A stretch of DNA of 64,000 bases from the NCBI GenBank assembly GCA_907163375.1, contig CAJQUW010005296.1, forward strand, positions 124,001 through 188,000. The letters run 5' to 3'. The DNA comes from Prostheceraeus crozeri (taxonomy: Eukaryota > Platyhelminthes > Polycladida > Euryleptidae). The notes beneath the pieces are model-generated. The model was not told where the DNA came from, did not search any database, and was given only the letters and a program-made list of their open reading frames with translations. Below, piece after piece: positions 1 through 10,100 of the stretch; position 1 is the stretch's first letter, and the number at the start of each line of letters is the position of its first letter. The position numbers were made by a program, and so were the translations under genes.

Positions 1-489
1 AGCAACATAAATGAGTTTTTGAAATTATATGGAACACAAACAACAACGAATTTCGATTTAAAGAAAATCGCAAATCAATTGGGAATAAAGAATTTTCATG
101 TTCTGATGAGAGTCGAATTACAATTCCTAAAAAATAAGCCAACAGGAACCTTCAGTTCCCGAAACAAAGTTCCATCAATAACTATAAATTTCATAACAAA
201 TCTTCATACGTCAGATGAAAAAGGAATACATTGGTCTGCAGGTATCTTTAATAAAAATCGAGATAATTACTATTTCGACCGCCCGGAGGCTGAGAATTAT
301 TGGTTCGACTCTTATGGACTTCCACCTACAAACGAAGTCAAAAAATTACTTGGCAATGGAATTTATAATACATTTCAAATTCAAAAACCAGGAACTACTT
401 ACTGTGGTCAATTATGTCTTTATGTTTTATTTAAATTACAAAAAGGAGTACCATTTCTTGATATTATGTTAGAATTGAACGAACCATAG
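1..489 (+). CDS. Polinton cysteine protease (adenovirus/Ulp1-type), N-terminus outside window
   Basis: This is the maturation protease of the Polinton, expected to cut virion precursor proteins. The frame is open from the window edge to the stop at 489, so the visible 163 codons are the C-terminal part of a protein that starts upstream. Visible family motifs are GIHWSAGIF, carrying the catalytic His, YWFDSYG, carrying the acidic residue, and TYCGQLCLYVLF, carrying the nucleophile Cys in the usual CGxxC setting. The order His-Asp-Cys and the spacing fit the C5/C48 clan used by adenoviruses and Polintons. It is convergent with the integrase gene; about 70 bases separate the two stops. No frame problem is seen in the part inside the window. 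Confidence 0.85.
   Translation, partial: SNINEFLKLYGTQTTTNFDLKKIANQLGIKNFHVLMRVELQFLKNKPTGTFSSRNKVPSITINFITNLHTSDEKGIHWSAGIFNKNRDNYYFDRPEAENYWFDSYGLPPTNEVKKLLGNGIYNTFQIQKPGTTYCGQLCLYVLFKLQKGVPFLDIMLELNEP
145..159. repeat. Small GC hairpin inside protease gene
   Basis: GGAAC and GTTCC flank the five-base loop CTTCA. It lies in frame within the protease coding sequence and is one of a set of similar small hairpins across the Polinton. Confidence 0.5.
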
Positions 490-560
490 ATTCTATGGCT
501 ACGCCTAACAAGGGAATTTCATTCCCGAAACGTTAGTTCCAATAATAATGATAATGATAA
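490..560. terminator. Convergent intergenic gap with hairpin
   Basis: Seventy bases lie between the converging protease and integrase genes. They contain GGGAATTTCATTCCC (512-526), a hairpin with arms GGGAAT/ATTCCC, and the string tatggctacgcct, which recurs near 3,893. A hairpin between converging genes could mark transcript ends, but it may just be another copy of the dispersed palindromes. Confidence 0.35.
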
Positions 561-1865
561 TTAAAAATCACTTCGTTGTAATTCATTTTGATAAAATCGG
601 CCTCTGATATTTTCATCATCTAAATCTTTGATTTCGTAAGTAATCGGATAAGTTTGATTTATTTTACAAACTTCAAATATTTCTTTAGTCCAGTATCCGA
701 CGAAGCCTTTTTCAAATTTATTCTTGTACTTAAATATTCTAACTCTATCTCCAATTTTAAATTTCGGCTTAAGTTTCTGCAAATTCGCATTACTCTCATT
801 CGAATAATTATTCTCGAATATTTTTTTTCTTATCAAATCAGGGTCGTCAGAAGCATTCTTTGGGGTTTCTTCAATACCAGAATGAACTTTATTAGTGTCC
901 TCTTCTACAATTCCTGGTAATATCTTCAACCATTTCTGATTTCTTTGCTCAGTAAATTTCTTGAATAATTTATTTTTTAACGTCCGATTGAATCTTTCTA
1001 TCACTACGGCCTTCCCTGCATTTTCAGTTGAATAAACAGTTTCAAATAGTGGCTGAACATTTCGGTTATAAAATTCCGATCCTTTATCAACAAACAATTT
1101 CCTTGGCTTTCTATTACTTTCTTTAAAGATTTCTTCAAACGCATATTTAACTGATAGACCACTTTTGTTTTTTAAAGGCTTTACCCAAGCGTATCGTGTA
1201 TATAAATCTATAACGGTCAATGCGTACTTAAACCCTCCTTCATTCGGCATATGAATAAGATCAGCACTCCAAATATCATCTTTATTAAATACTTTTACTT
1301 TCAATAAATATTTAGGCCTTCTATATTCCTTGTGAATTTCAGACGCGTAGGTTCCAGCGTTGCTCTCAGACAGCTTTGCTGTCGTTTCATTTGCTGACGG
1401 ATCAATACCCTGACCGAATAATATTTTAGCTTGTAAAGCTTTTTTAACAAACATTCTTTCAATTCTTTCTCTAAAGGAAGGATTTTGAATACTATCTAAT
1501 TCTTGAATCATTTTCTTATCAGCTGCATGTCGAGAACTTAGATCATGATTTCGATAAGCTAAATCATACCTGTAAGCTGCGGCATCTACTCTATTTATTG
1601 GTTCTTCACCTGGTTTCGGATTATTATTATCATCTAGTCTTATATCTAATCGAGTTCCTGGATCGGTATATGAATGACCAGGAAGATGTTTTTCTTTCGA
1701 ATATTTACTCCAAATAAAACCAGGAAAGTTTTCAAATGTTTTTTGTATGTCGTTACCGTCATAAATTTTACAATTTGAGTTTCTATTTTTGTTTAATAGA
1801 TAATTTAATAACTCTAAATTAGCAATTTTTAATTTAATTAAATTTTCTGAATTTGTAGAATTCAT
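561..1865 (-). CDS. Polinton integrase with N-terminal phospholipase A2-like domain
   Basis: One uninterrupted frame of 434 codons carries two domains. Residues about 45-125 resemble the parvovirus VP1-type phospholipase A2: a calcium-loop-like HSYTDPGT (64-71), then EPINRVDAAAYRYDLAYRNH (88-107), the region that normally holds the catalytic His-Asp pair, then a KKALQAKILFGQG segment. Residues about 185-310 are a retroviral-type integrase core, with acidic residues by my count at D202 (WSADLIHM), D260 (LFVDKGSEF) and E290 (VVIERFNRTLK). Residues 365-425 (KFKIGDRVRI ... FVGYWTKEIFEV) look like the C-terminal SH3/chromo-like DNA-binding module. The integrase would insert the element; PLA2 domains in parvoviruses breach endosomal membranes. 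The start sits directly behind the A-rich leader. Joining these two domains in one protein is unusual. Confidence 0.85.
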   Translation of the reverse strand: MNSTNSENLIKLKIANLELLNYLLNKNRNSNCKIYDGNDIQKTFENFPGFIWSKYSKEKHLPGHSYTDPGTRLDIRLDDNNNPKPGEEPINRVDAAAYRYDLAYRNHDLSSRHAADKKMIQELDSIQNPSFRERIERMFVKKALQAKILFGQGIDPSANETTAKLSESNAGTYASEIHKEYRRPKYLLKVKVFNKDDIWSADLIHMPNEGGFKYALTVIDLYTRYAWVKPLKNKSGLSVKYAFEEIFKESNRKPRKLFVDKGSEFYNRNVQPLFETVYSTENAGKAVVIERFNRTLKNKLFKKFTEQRNQKWLKILPGIVEEDTNKVHSGIEETPKNASDDPDLIRKKIFENNYSNESNANLQKLKPKFKIGDRVRIFKYKNKFEKGFVGYWTKEIFEVCKINQTYPITYEIKDLDDENIRGRFYQNELQRSDF

Positions 1866-1997
1866 TTTTTTAAAGATGAAAAAATTTTAAAGATAAAATA
1901 AATGTTTTACCTCATCATACTAGGACTTAGATATATTCCAGAACCATCTTTAGTTTCTTTAATTTCAATTAAATCATCAACATTGTGGAGAATATTT

Positions 1998-2380
1998 TTA
2001 AGAACTCGTTTTCCTTCTTTTTAATTTACTAATAAAATTATCTACTATTCCTTCACCCCTAGCAACTTTCTCTAACTCTCTATTATGACGTTTTTGTTCT
2101 TCTAATGCTGCCTTCTCTGATTTATTTTTATTTACTGCTTGGACAATACCAGCTGTCCCACCTGCAACACTTCCTGCTGCTGCTATGCCACCTATTATTA
2201 GAGGAATTAATGGGAGAATACCGCCATTCTTTTCTTCTTGTAATTGAATATTCTCTATCATTGGTTTACTTATGTAATACTTTTTTTGTTAATCGTAATA
2301 GTTTTAGGGGTATTTTTGTCAACAATATTACGTAATTTTAATTCAACAGTTTTATTATCATTACTTTTCGCTTGCGACAT
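1998..2380 (-). pseudogene. Small hydrophobic Polinton virion-type protein (fossil)
   Basis: A small gene between the integrase and the major capsid gene, starting behind the common A-rich leader at 2,380. The middle reads GGILPLIPLIIGGIAAAGSV, a strongly hydrophobic Gly/Ala-rich stretch, followed by a charged, probably helical tail (KSEKAALEEQKRHNRELEKV) and a basic end (KLKRRKTSS). A hydrophobic Gly/Ala segment followed by a basic tail is common in small capsid-associated proteins of Polintons and adintoviruses, some compared with adenovirus core or membrane-active proteins. The role is inferred from position and composition only. The copy is not fully open. Confidence 0.5.
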
Positions 2381-2417
2381 TTTTAATAAAAAAATTTTAA
2401 GTTATCAAAAGTTTTAA

Positions 2418-3730
2418 TTAACTTATCCTTGCCATCTTTCCATTAAGAATTTCAATAGAATATTTTAAATCTTCTAGCAATAAACCATAAGCCATCAATG
2501 AAGTTGTGGAATCTTTCTTTTCAATATTAATTGTTACATCACAACCAGTCTTCATAATATCTTCAGATTGTGCACTTAAATCGAAACAGAAAACAGGATA
2601 TAAATGTCTCCAATCTCCAGGAGTTAGTTGTGGTTCAACTCTAAATTCTATACAAAGATTTCGATAAGAATCATATCCTTCCATAAATTGATTATTGGTA
2701 TCATCGAATCTTAATGGATCAATTGGATATCGGCTTTCATTTAATGAAACTTGTAAACTTCGAATTGTATTAATATGAAAAAGATTGTTGTTCTTATCAA
2801 AACTTGGAGAATTATTTCTTTGAAAAGTTAGTAATAAATATCTTGGAGTATTCGCAGTTCTAGTAAAATGCCAGTTAAATCTTTGTTCGGAAAAAGTGAC
2901 AGAACTCGCAGTACGCTTTAGAAAATTTACTGGAATTGGTTTGTTAGTATTTAATCTTTTTGCAATAGCTGTTTCAACCTCTAAACTAGGAGTAATATGC
3001 TTAATTTTTAAATATGCTTTTTTCCAGTCTTACCAAAAAAGATTAATTCATTATTTGCTGTCCGATGAATTATTAACTTAAATTTTAATTGATATGATAT
3101 TTTATCATAATCTAAATATCCGAATAATGGTGACAATGACCAATTTACTGTCTGTTTACTTTTCTTGTTAAATTCACGTCTTTCTTTATATGCACTATTG
3201 TTTGTTTTATTTAAATGTTTTGCAATATTTTCTACATCTTTCGCAATTCCTGCTGCATCTGTTCCAGCGTGAGTTAAATCATCAACAAATATACAATCAT
3301 TCGTATCAGGAAACCAACCTTCGATTTCATACTTTTTATTATTTTCACCAATTGTTCCAAATCTAAGCATTGTATCAATTACACCTGGAGAATCACTTAT
3401 TGTTTCTATATTTTGAGTTGCAACATCTAAACGCATTTGTGTAAATAATCTTGGAAAAAAATTATTCTCTAATGCAATATTATCGGTATCTGGTAATGGT
3501 GTTGTAAAATTAGCATCACTATATAAAGAATATTCACAATGTAAAAACGAATCAGGTAAATATATATAACTCTGCTGATTATCAACTTCAAAAATTAAAT
3601 CACCTCCAGTATTTACTCTACTGGAAGATCCGGGATTCATAGCAATTCTTATATAGTCATTCTTTTTTTGATTGTAACTGACGAACGGAGGATCGTCTAA
3701 TCTAAATTTATTTTCGATCAGCGAAGACAT
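2418..3730 (-). pseudogene. Major capsid protein, double jelly-roll type (fossil)
   Basis: The gene starts at 3,730 behind an A-rich leader. The N-terminal part (MSSLIENKFRLDDPPFVSYN, then EVDNQQSYIYLPDSFLHCEY and FFPRLFTQMRLDVATQNIE) and the C-terminal part (HLYPVFCFDLSAQSEDIMKT, AYGLLLEDLKYSIEILNGKM) match the recurring pattern of Polinton hexon-like capsid proteins as I remember them. In the family this protein forms the pseudo-hexagonal capsomers of an icosahedral particle. Its placement next to small virion-type genes fits. It is broken in this copy. The assignment rests on pattern and context, without a structural comparison. Confidence 0.7.
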
Positions 3731-3825
3731 TTTTATAAAAAATAATTTGACTTTTTATTTTTTCACACACACAGAAAAAATTTTGCTGAAAAAATTTTAC
3801 TAAAAAATTTTAATAAAATATAATT

Positions 3826-4365
3826 TTAGAATTTTGCTAGATCAGCTCCGCTGCTCACGCCATTACCTCTTATTTCTTCAATTGAACGTTTTATGGCTAC
3901 GCCTGATTTCTTCTTATGTTTACTATCAGACGGAGCTCCGCTCCTCAAGGTTTCACCCCCTACAACTATGTTAGCAATTTTATTTTTTGTTTCCTCTGAA
4001 AGTTTTTTTAAATTTTTTAGTTCTTCAGAATAATTCCTAAGTTTACGAATAGCTTCTAGTTGTTTTAATTCGTTTTGAGATTTAACAGCATTTGATATTG
4101 CACTAGCTGTACTACCTATAGCAGCTGCTCCTTTTGCAGCAGATGTAATCAAATCTTTATTATTTTTAATTAAGTTAACGATACTTCCAATACCATAAAA
4201 TATACCATCCCCTTCTTTTTGGACGGCACCTGCGGTGCCTAGGAACTTTTGTGTTCCGACTGTTTCTACACTGTCATAATGGTAAACAGATTTCATAGAT
4301 GGTTCATGAGCAATTTTTTGATTTGAAGCAAAATATTTAAGATTGTGTTTATAAATTATAGGCAT
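3826..4365 (-). CDS. Small virion-type protein, possibly membrane-active (Polinton)
   Basis: An open frame of 179 codons starting behind the leader ctaaaaaATG. It contains an amphipathic or hydrophobic middle (GDGIFYGIGSIVNLIKNNKD, then Ala/Gly-rich AAKGAAAIGSTASAISNAV) and a charged helical stretch rich in Lys, Leu and Glu, ending in a basic Gly/Ser tail. The layout resembles the pVI-like accessory virion proteins suggested for Polintons and adintoviruses, but there is no diagnostic motif, so the role is inferred. Two small GC-rich palindromes lie within the coding region, near 3,932-3,944 and 4,225-4,239. Confidence 0.5.
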   Translation of the reverse strand: MPIIYKHNLKYFASNQKIAHEPSMKSVYHYDSVETVGTQKFLGTAGAVQKEGDGIFYGIGSIVNLIKNNKDLITSAAKGAAAIGSTASAISNAVKSQNELKQLEAIRKLRNYSEELKNLKKLSEETKNKIANIVVGGETLRSGAPSDSKHKKKSGVAIKRSIEEIRGNGVSSGADLAKF

Positions 4366-4439
4366 TTTTTAGGATTAAATTTGACTTTTGGGAAAAAATA
4401 TTTACGTTAATATTTGACCTAAGATTTACGTTTATGATA

Positions 4440-4500
4440 AGGTAATAACCTCAGGACCTTTAGTCCGATCGACTAAAGCCTCGAGGAGCTTCGCTCCGAT
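4440..4500. repeat. Pair of GC hairpins between Polinton genes
   Basis: Two adjacent palindromes, CTTTAGTC..GACTAAAG (4,458-4,478) and GGAGC-TTC-GCTCC (4,485-4,497), lie just past the end of a short minus-strand frame. They could act as transcript-end hairpins or belong to the dispersed palindrome family. Confidence 0.5.
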
Positions 4501-4622
4501 CAAGATTTACGTTTGTGAATGGACAACAACTTCGAGATAACTTTATTAATTGATTGTTGCACTTTATCTATTGCGTCAAGCAGCGTGTGATGTAATTTAA
4601 TTTCTTTTCTATTAACTTCCAT
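4499..4622 (-). CDS. Small open frame of about 40 codons in the Polinton
   Basis: A short frame begins MEVNRKEIKLHHTLLDAIDK and ends in a basic tail. Its ATG follows the stop codon of the upstream coiled-coil frame by three A residues (TAG-AAA-ATG), the same tight packing seen elsewhere in the element. It is short, and nothing in it identifies a function, so it may not be a real gene. Confidence 0.35.
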
Positions 4623-4625
4623 TTT

Positions 4626-5376
4626 CTACTGATTAATCTTCAATGCCGTTTTAAGTGCATTTAACTTAATTTTAAGAACATCTAATTGTCTTTTAACAGA
4701 ATCTACCTGTTCTTTATTTTCTTTAGAGTTTTTCTTTAATTCATTTTCTAAATTGATTTTAAGAGTTTTAATTTTATCAACTCTTTGATTAAGTGAGTTT
4801 ACTTCATTTATTATTCTATTCATCTTTTTCATTTGTTGAGTAATTTTGGAACTTAATTCATCAACACTTTTTTGGAATGTAGTTTGTAACTGCTTTAAAT
4901 TTTTTTTCAATTCTTTCAGGAAGTTTTTCTATTTCATCTTCTAATTGTTCTTTTAACATTTTTATCTGATGTTTATTTTTAATGACTGCAGATTTTAACT
5001 TTATAGAAAGTAATATTAAAATTTTTGATTGTTCTGAAATCTTTTTAAAAAGTTTTGCTATATCTGCTTCTAGCTCTCTATCCTTTTTATCAAGTTTTAA
5101 TAATTTTTCGTTTAATGATTTGTCATTACGTTTTAGCAACTTTAATTCATTCATCAGTGGAACCAAAACATATTTTATATATTTTTCTTTTAAGTCATTG
5201 ATTTGTGTATCAACATATTGTTTATTTGTTTACTCTGTATTTTGTTGCGGAAGAATAGAAAGATGCAATGGACCAGGTAAAACGTCTCCAGTTTTCATGA
5301 TATAATTTTCTATTTCTATTTCTGATTTACGATTATTCGGGATATATGCACCTCCACCAACATTTGGTAACATCAT
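4626..5376 (-). pseudogene. Coiled-coil protein of the Polinton, possibly fibre-like (fossil)
   Basis: The minus-strand gene starts with MMLPNVGGGAYIPN at 5,376 behind an A-rich leader shared with the divergent plus-strand gene. Most of the region reads as long Leu/Lys/Glu heptad-type helices (for example KSLNEKLLKLDKKDRELEAD and VDKIKTLKINLENELKKNSK), so a trimeric or dimeric coiled coil is likely. Coiled-coil proteins in a capsid gene cluster can be fibres, spikes or scaffolds; none of these can be told apart here. The copy is broken. Confidence 0.5.
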
Positions 5377-5468
5377 TTTTTAGCAATAAAAAAAATAAAA
5401 TTTTTTCTAATAAAAATAAAAAAATAAAAAAATAAAAAAATAAAATTTTTTCTAATAAAAATAAAAAA
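5377..5468. promoter_or_regulatory. Divergent promoter region with duplicated A/T block
   Basis: Ninety bases separate two genes pointing away from each other. A roughly 30-bp block built around taaaattttttctaataaa occurs twice, ending at about 5,424 and directly before the plus-strand ATG at 5,469. The second plus-strand gene (ATG at 7,126) has a closely similar block with attttttct and A-rich bases up to the same ATGGAAAA start. A shared promoter element is the simplest reading. Confidence 0.5.
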
Positions 5469-6951
5469 ATGGAAAATCCAAATTTAAAAAATTATATTCG
5501 CCCGCTTCATCCTGTTCTTCTTATTCGACGAGATCAACGGGATTTGATAATAAATGTTTTGATAATAATAATAATCCATGTATAGATGTAAATCTTTTAT
5601 TCGAATTACAAGCAGAAATATTTAGAGAACAGACTAAAGGTTTACCTTCTATTGAAACTAATTATTGTATTTTTCCAGGAGATCCATTTATAAAATTTAT
5701 GGAGATTGTAAGTAAATATAATGATGTTGCGTATGTAGAATTGAATAAAGAAAATATGGTAATCATTGGTCATAATATTGTTTATGGATTCATTAGAGCA
5801 GTTTTGACGATTAGTAATACTGAGTGGATAGAAAATGAAATTGTCAATTATATCAATATTAAAGAATTAGTTACAAAATTAAAATCGTTTTCCAGGGAAA
5901 AAATTAGATTATTTGTTGATGAACAAAACCAATATAATATTCATATAGAAAGTAAAAAACATAATGAAGAATTATTATGCCAAGTTTATTACAGAGATAC
6001 AATTTATAAACAAGAAACATTAGAAATGCCCCAAAGATATGATGATGATACTTATATAGGATTATATTCAAATTTAAATATTAATTTGTTAAAATCTTAT
6101 ATAAATGGTTTAGCTCAACAAGAGAAAATTTATATGTGGACAACATCTTATACGTGGACAACACCTTATACTATTAACAATGACCATAATCATAATCATA
6201 ATAAACGAACCGAAGGTTCTAGGTCTTTGCCCGATCTTAAAGAATCTTATAATAATAAACGAACCGAAAATCTAGGGCTTTGCCCGATCTTAAAGAATCT
6301 TATAATAATAATTTTAAAGAATCTTATAATAATAATGATGATGATAATATAGATGATGATAACATAGACGATGATTCTGAAACATCTGAAAAAGGTGTGA
6401 ATGGTAAAAAAGATTATAAAAATATTAGTAATTATAAAAATTTAAGTGAAGAAAAATTTATATCTCATACTGATATACATGATATTAATACTACATATAA
6501 TCAAAATTTATCTAAATTTCATTTTCTTACAATTGAAAATAATAATGATGGAATAGTTGAAGATACTATAAAACAACTATGTGTCGGGTCAACAAAATTT
6601 AAATTAGGATTTACATCTAATCAATTTAAAATTTTATCATCTTTAATGAAAACTAAAAATGAATCAGATTATGGTGGTGTTATTAAATTTTCCAAAAGAG
6701 ATCAAAGACCAATATTTTTCTCTATTATATTATTATCAGATAAAAGATGTAATTTAGAGTTAGATATTCCAATAAGAGAATGGTATCCTATCAGGGAATG
6801 GCATCCTATACCAAAAAGTGTAATTTATGATGTTGAAGAAACAATTTATGATGATGATGAAGAATCAATTGATAATGATGATGAAGAATCAATAGTTAGT
6901 GAAAATAAATTTAAATTATCTTTTGATAAAACGTTATATGATAAAACTTAA
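5469..6951 (+). pseudogene. Unknown plus-strand Polinton gene (fossil)
   Basis: The gene begins MENPNLKNYIRPL behind the duplicated A/T leader. Further on are a mainly ordinary-looking segment (YNDVAYVELNKENMVIIGHN), a low-complexity stretch of Asn, His, Lys and Asp made of triplet repeats around 6,190-6,380, a globular-looking segment (FKLGFTSNQFKILSSLMK ... DYGGVIKFSK) and an acidic end rich in DDDEES. I do not recognise the family. GC-rich palindromes occur at 6,207-6,219 and 6,275-6,285. Its position directly upstream of the polymerase suggests an early or replication-linked gene, but this is inference. The copy is broken. Confidence 0.4.
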
Positions 6952-7125
6952 TGTGATAAAACGTTATATGATAAAACTTAATATTATAAAACATTATATG
7001 ATATAGAAAATAAAATAACTAAAGAACGTGAAATATATAATAATATGAAATAACTCTCAAGACCTTGATATTAGAATGTTTATATCTAAAATTAAAACAC
7101 AATTTTTTCTTTAAAAAATAAAAAA

Positions 7126-10100
7126 ATGGAAAATACCAAGTTTTATTGTGTCTTATGTAAAAAAAGTTGCAAACAAAAAGAAGTTATCAATCTCATTTAA
7201 ATAGTAAATTGCATTTACAAAATGTAGATCGAGTTGATGAAGGAAATATATTAAAATTAAATAGTTATAAAAACTATCTAGAAACATTGCCTACTGATAT
7301 AAAAGTTAAAAAAATGTTTGATGATTATTCACATTCGGAATATAAAAAAGTTTTTAATAGTGAAGATGAGACCATACAAACCGAAGGTTCTAGGGCTTCG
7401 CCCGTACCAGATGGAAGATATTTATTTAGAGATACTGATGAATTTGATGAAGCTGAACGAACCGATGAAGCGGTAACAGATATAAAATATTTATTTAATG
7501 AATCTGTTGAACATAATGAAACCGATGAAACTTTTTATAATGTATTAACAAACTTTTATAATATATTTAGAAAATCTTTCAAATGTTATATGAATGTAGA
7601 AGTACTTTATACAAAAAATGGACCTGATGGAATTCCTGAAGAAATAATACAAGGACATTTTACAAATTCACAAGAAATTCATAATGTAAATGATATACAA
7701 CCCATATTTGAATCGATGTTACTTAAATTAGAAAATTGTATAATTGAAGCCCAGTTACGTGAATCTGGTTGGAGATTTGTTAAAATACTATCTAAGAAAA
7801 AAGTAATTGGTAAATATAAAAACAATACTGGTAGTAGTTATGTTCCTTTGCCTTTCAGTTCACCACAAATAATCAACATAAAAAATGAAGATGATTATTG
7901 TTTTTTGTGGAGTATTATAGCACATTTACATCCTGCAGAATATCACAAAAAAGACTAAGTCATTATAATAAAGAAGAATACATAAATGAATTTGATCTTT
8001 CGGATGGTTTAGATGAATTTCCATATGATTATAATCGGTTAAAAAGGTTTCATAAAAAGAATAAAAATTTAATAGAAGTAAATGTTTTTGAATTAAATGT
8101 GAATTATGTTTCTATTGGTAAAATTACTCCACTTTACTCAGATTCAAAAAAATTCTATTTGAATAATAAAAATTTATGTCAATCAGAAATAGTATACAAT
8201 AAAAGAGGAAATTACATGCATCATAATATTTTTTACCAAGGAAAAATAATATGTACTGAAAAATTTGAAATTGTTAAAACATTATCACCAATAATGATTA
8301 ATCATAATAATTATAAAGGACGTAATGATGATTATAATTACAAATATTCATCTTTATCTTTAGAATATCAACAAAAATTACAAACTTTAAATGAAATTTT
8401 ACAAAAATGTAAAACAGATTATCAACAACAAACAAAAATATTAGTACAAGAATATGGCCATAAATATCAAAATAAGATAGAAACGATTCGAAAATTAAAT
8501 GAAGAAAATAATGAAGACAATAAAGAATTAAATAATGAAGAAAATAAAGAATTAAATGAATGTTTAAAAAAATGTCAACAGCAATATAAAGAACAATATA
8601 ATAAAGAATATGAACAACAGCTACAAATATTAAATCAAAATTTTCATCGAAATACATTTTATCTTACAAAAGAAATTGATGAAACACATGAAATATATCA
8701 AGATAAATTTGAAAAACTAGAACAGAGAAAACAACCAGCACAAGCGAATATATTATATTGTGTAAAGTTGTTTCTATATTTACAAAAACTTCAGATAATG
8801 CTAATTTTCCTTGTCTCCAATGTATGACAAGTTTTAGAACTAAAGAAGAAATGAATAGACATTTGGAGAATTGTCAACAAAACGAAGCAGTTGAAAATAC
8901 TTTTCCTAAAGATGATTATTTAGAATACAATAAATGGTATTTCAAAAATAAAGTACCCTTTACAATATATTGTGATTTCGAAGCATATAATGTTAATATG
9001 ACACAAAAGCACGGGACATCGGAGATGTCTTCTAGTGCTTCGACCGATTCTGATAATGGTACGGACCAATTAGAACCTTCGGTTTGTAAATATGAAAAAA
9101 GTGCATCTGAGCAAAGTAAAGAAAAATATTTATTTGAACAAAAACCATTATGTTGGGGAATGTACATTCATTCAAATTATCCTGAATTATTTAAATCAGA
9201 ATATTATCAATACTATGGTGAAGATAGTTCAGAAATGTTTACAAAGAAAGTAGAAGAATTACAAGGACGTTTTTCACAATTGCTTGAAACAAATATACCA
9301 ATGCTTCCATTAACGGATGAAGAAAAAATTAATTTTGTTAATGAAACAAAATGTTATTACTATGGAAAAGGTTTTACAAATAATTATAAATCTGGCAGAG
9401 ATAGATATCTTGATAAGGTAAAAGATCATGATCATCTAAATGGATTATATGGAGGTGCAGCACATAATTCTTGTAATCTTAATGCTAATAAATTTAAATA
9501 TAACTTTGTTCCTCTATATTTCTACAATGGTTCTAAATATGATTTCCATCTAGTAATGAAAGATTTATTTTCATCTGAAAAATTACAACAACAACAAATA
9601 AATGTACTATGTAAAACATAAGAAGAATATTTTTCAATGCAATTAGGTTGTATTAGAATTTTAGATGCATTTAGATTTTTTACTCCTTATTCATTGGATG
9701 TTATGGGAAAAACTTTGAAATCTGAACAATGTAAAATATTAAATAAATATAATTTAAAACCTTTAAAAAGCATATTTCCGTATGAGTACATAACTGGAGA
9801 TAAAACCTGTGGTTCACAGTCGAAGACTGATTTTAATTCTGTGAATAAAATTATGGAAGAAAAACAACTTCCTCCAATAAATAAATTTAAATCAACATTA
9901 AAACAATCACAATTATCTAAAGAAGACTATCCAGAAGCTGAAAAGAATTGGAGAGAGTTAAATTGTAAAACAATGTATGATTATACAATGAAATATCTTC
10001 AGATAGATGTATTAATCCTTACTGATCTTTTTGAAAACTTTCGTGACATGTGCATAGAATATTACGGAATAGATCCATGTTATTGTTATTCTACACCAGG

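Noticed and set aside
8298-8657. Minus-strand open frame of 119 codons
   Set aside because: It is the antisense shadow of the AT-rich coiled-coil part of the polymerase gene and has no start context or domain.
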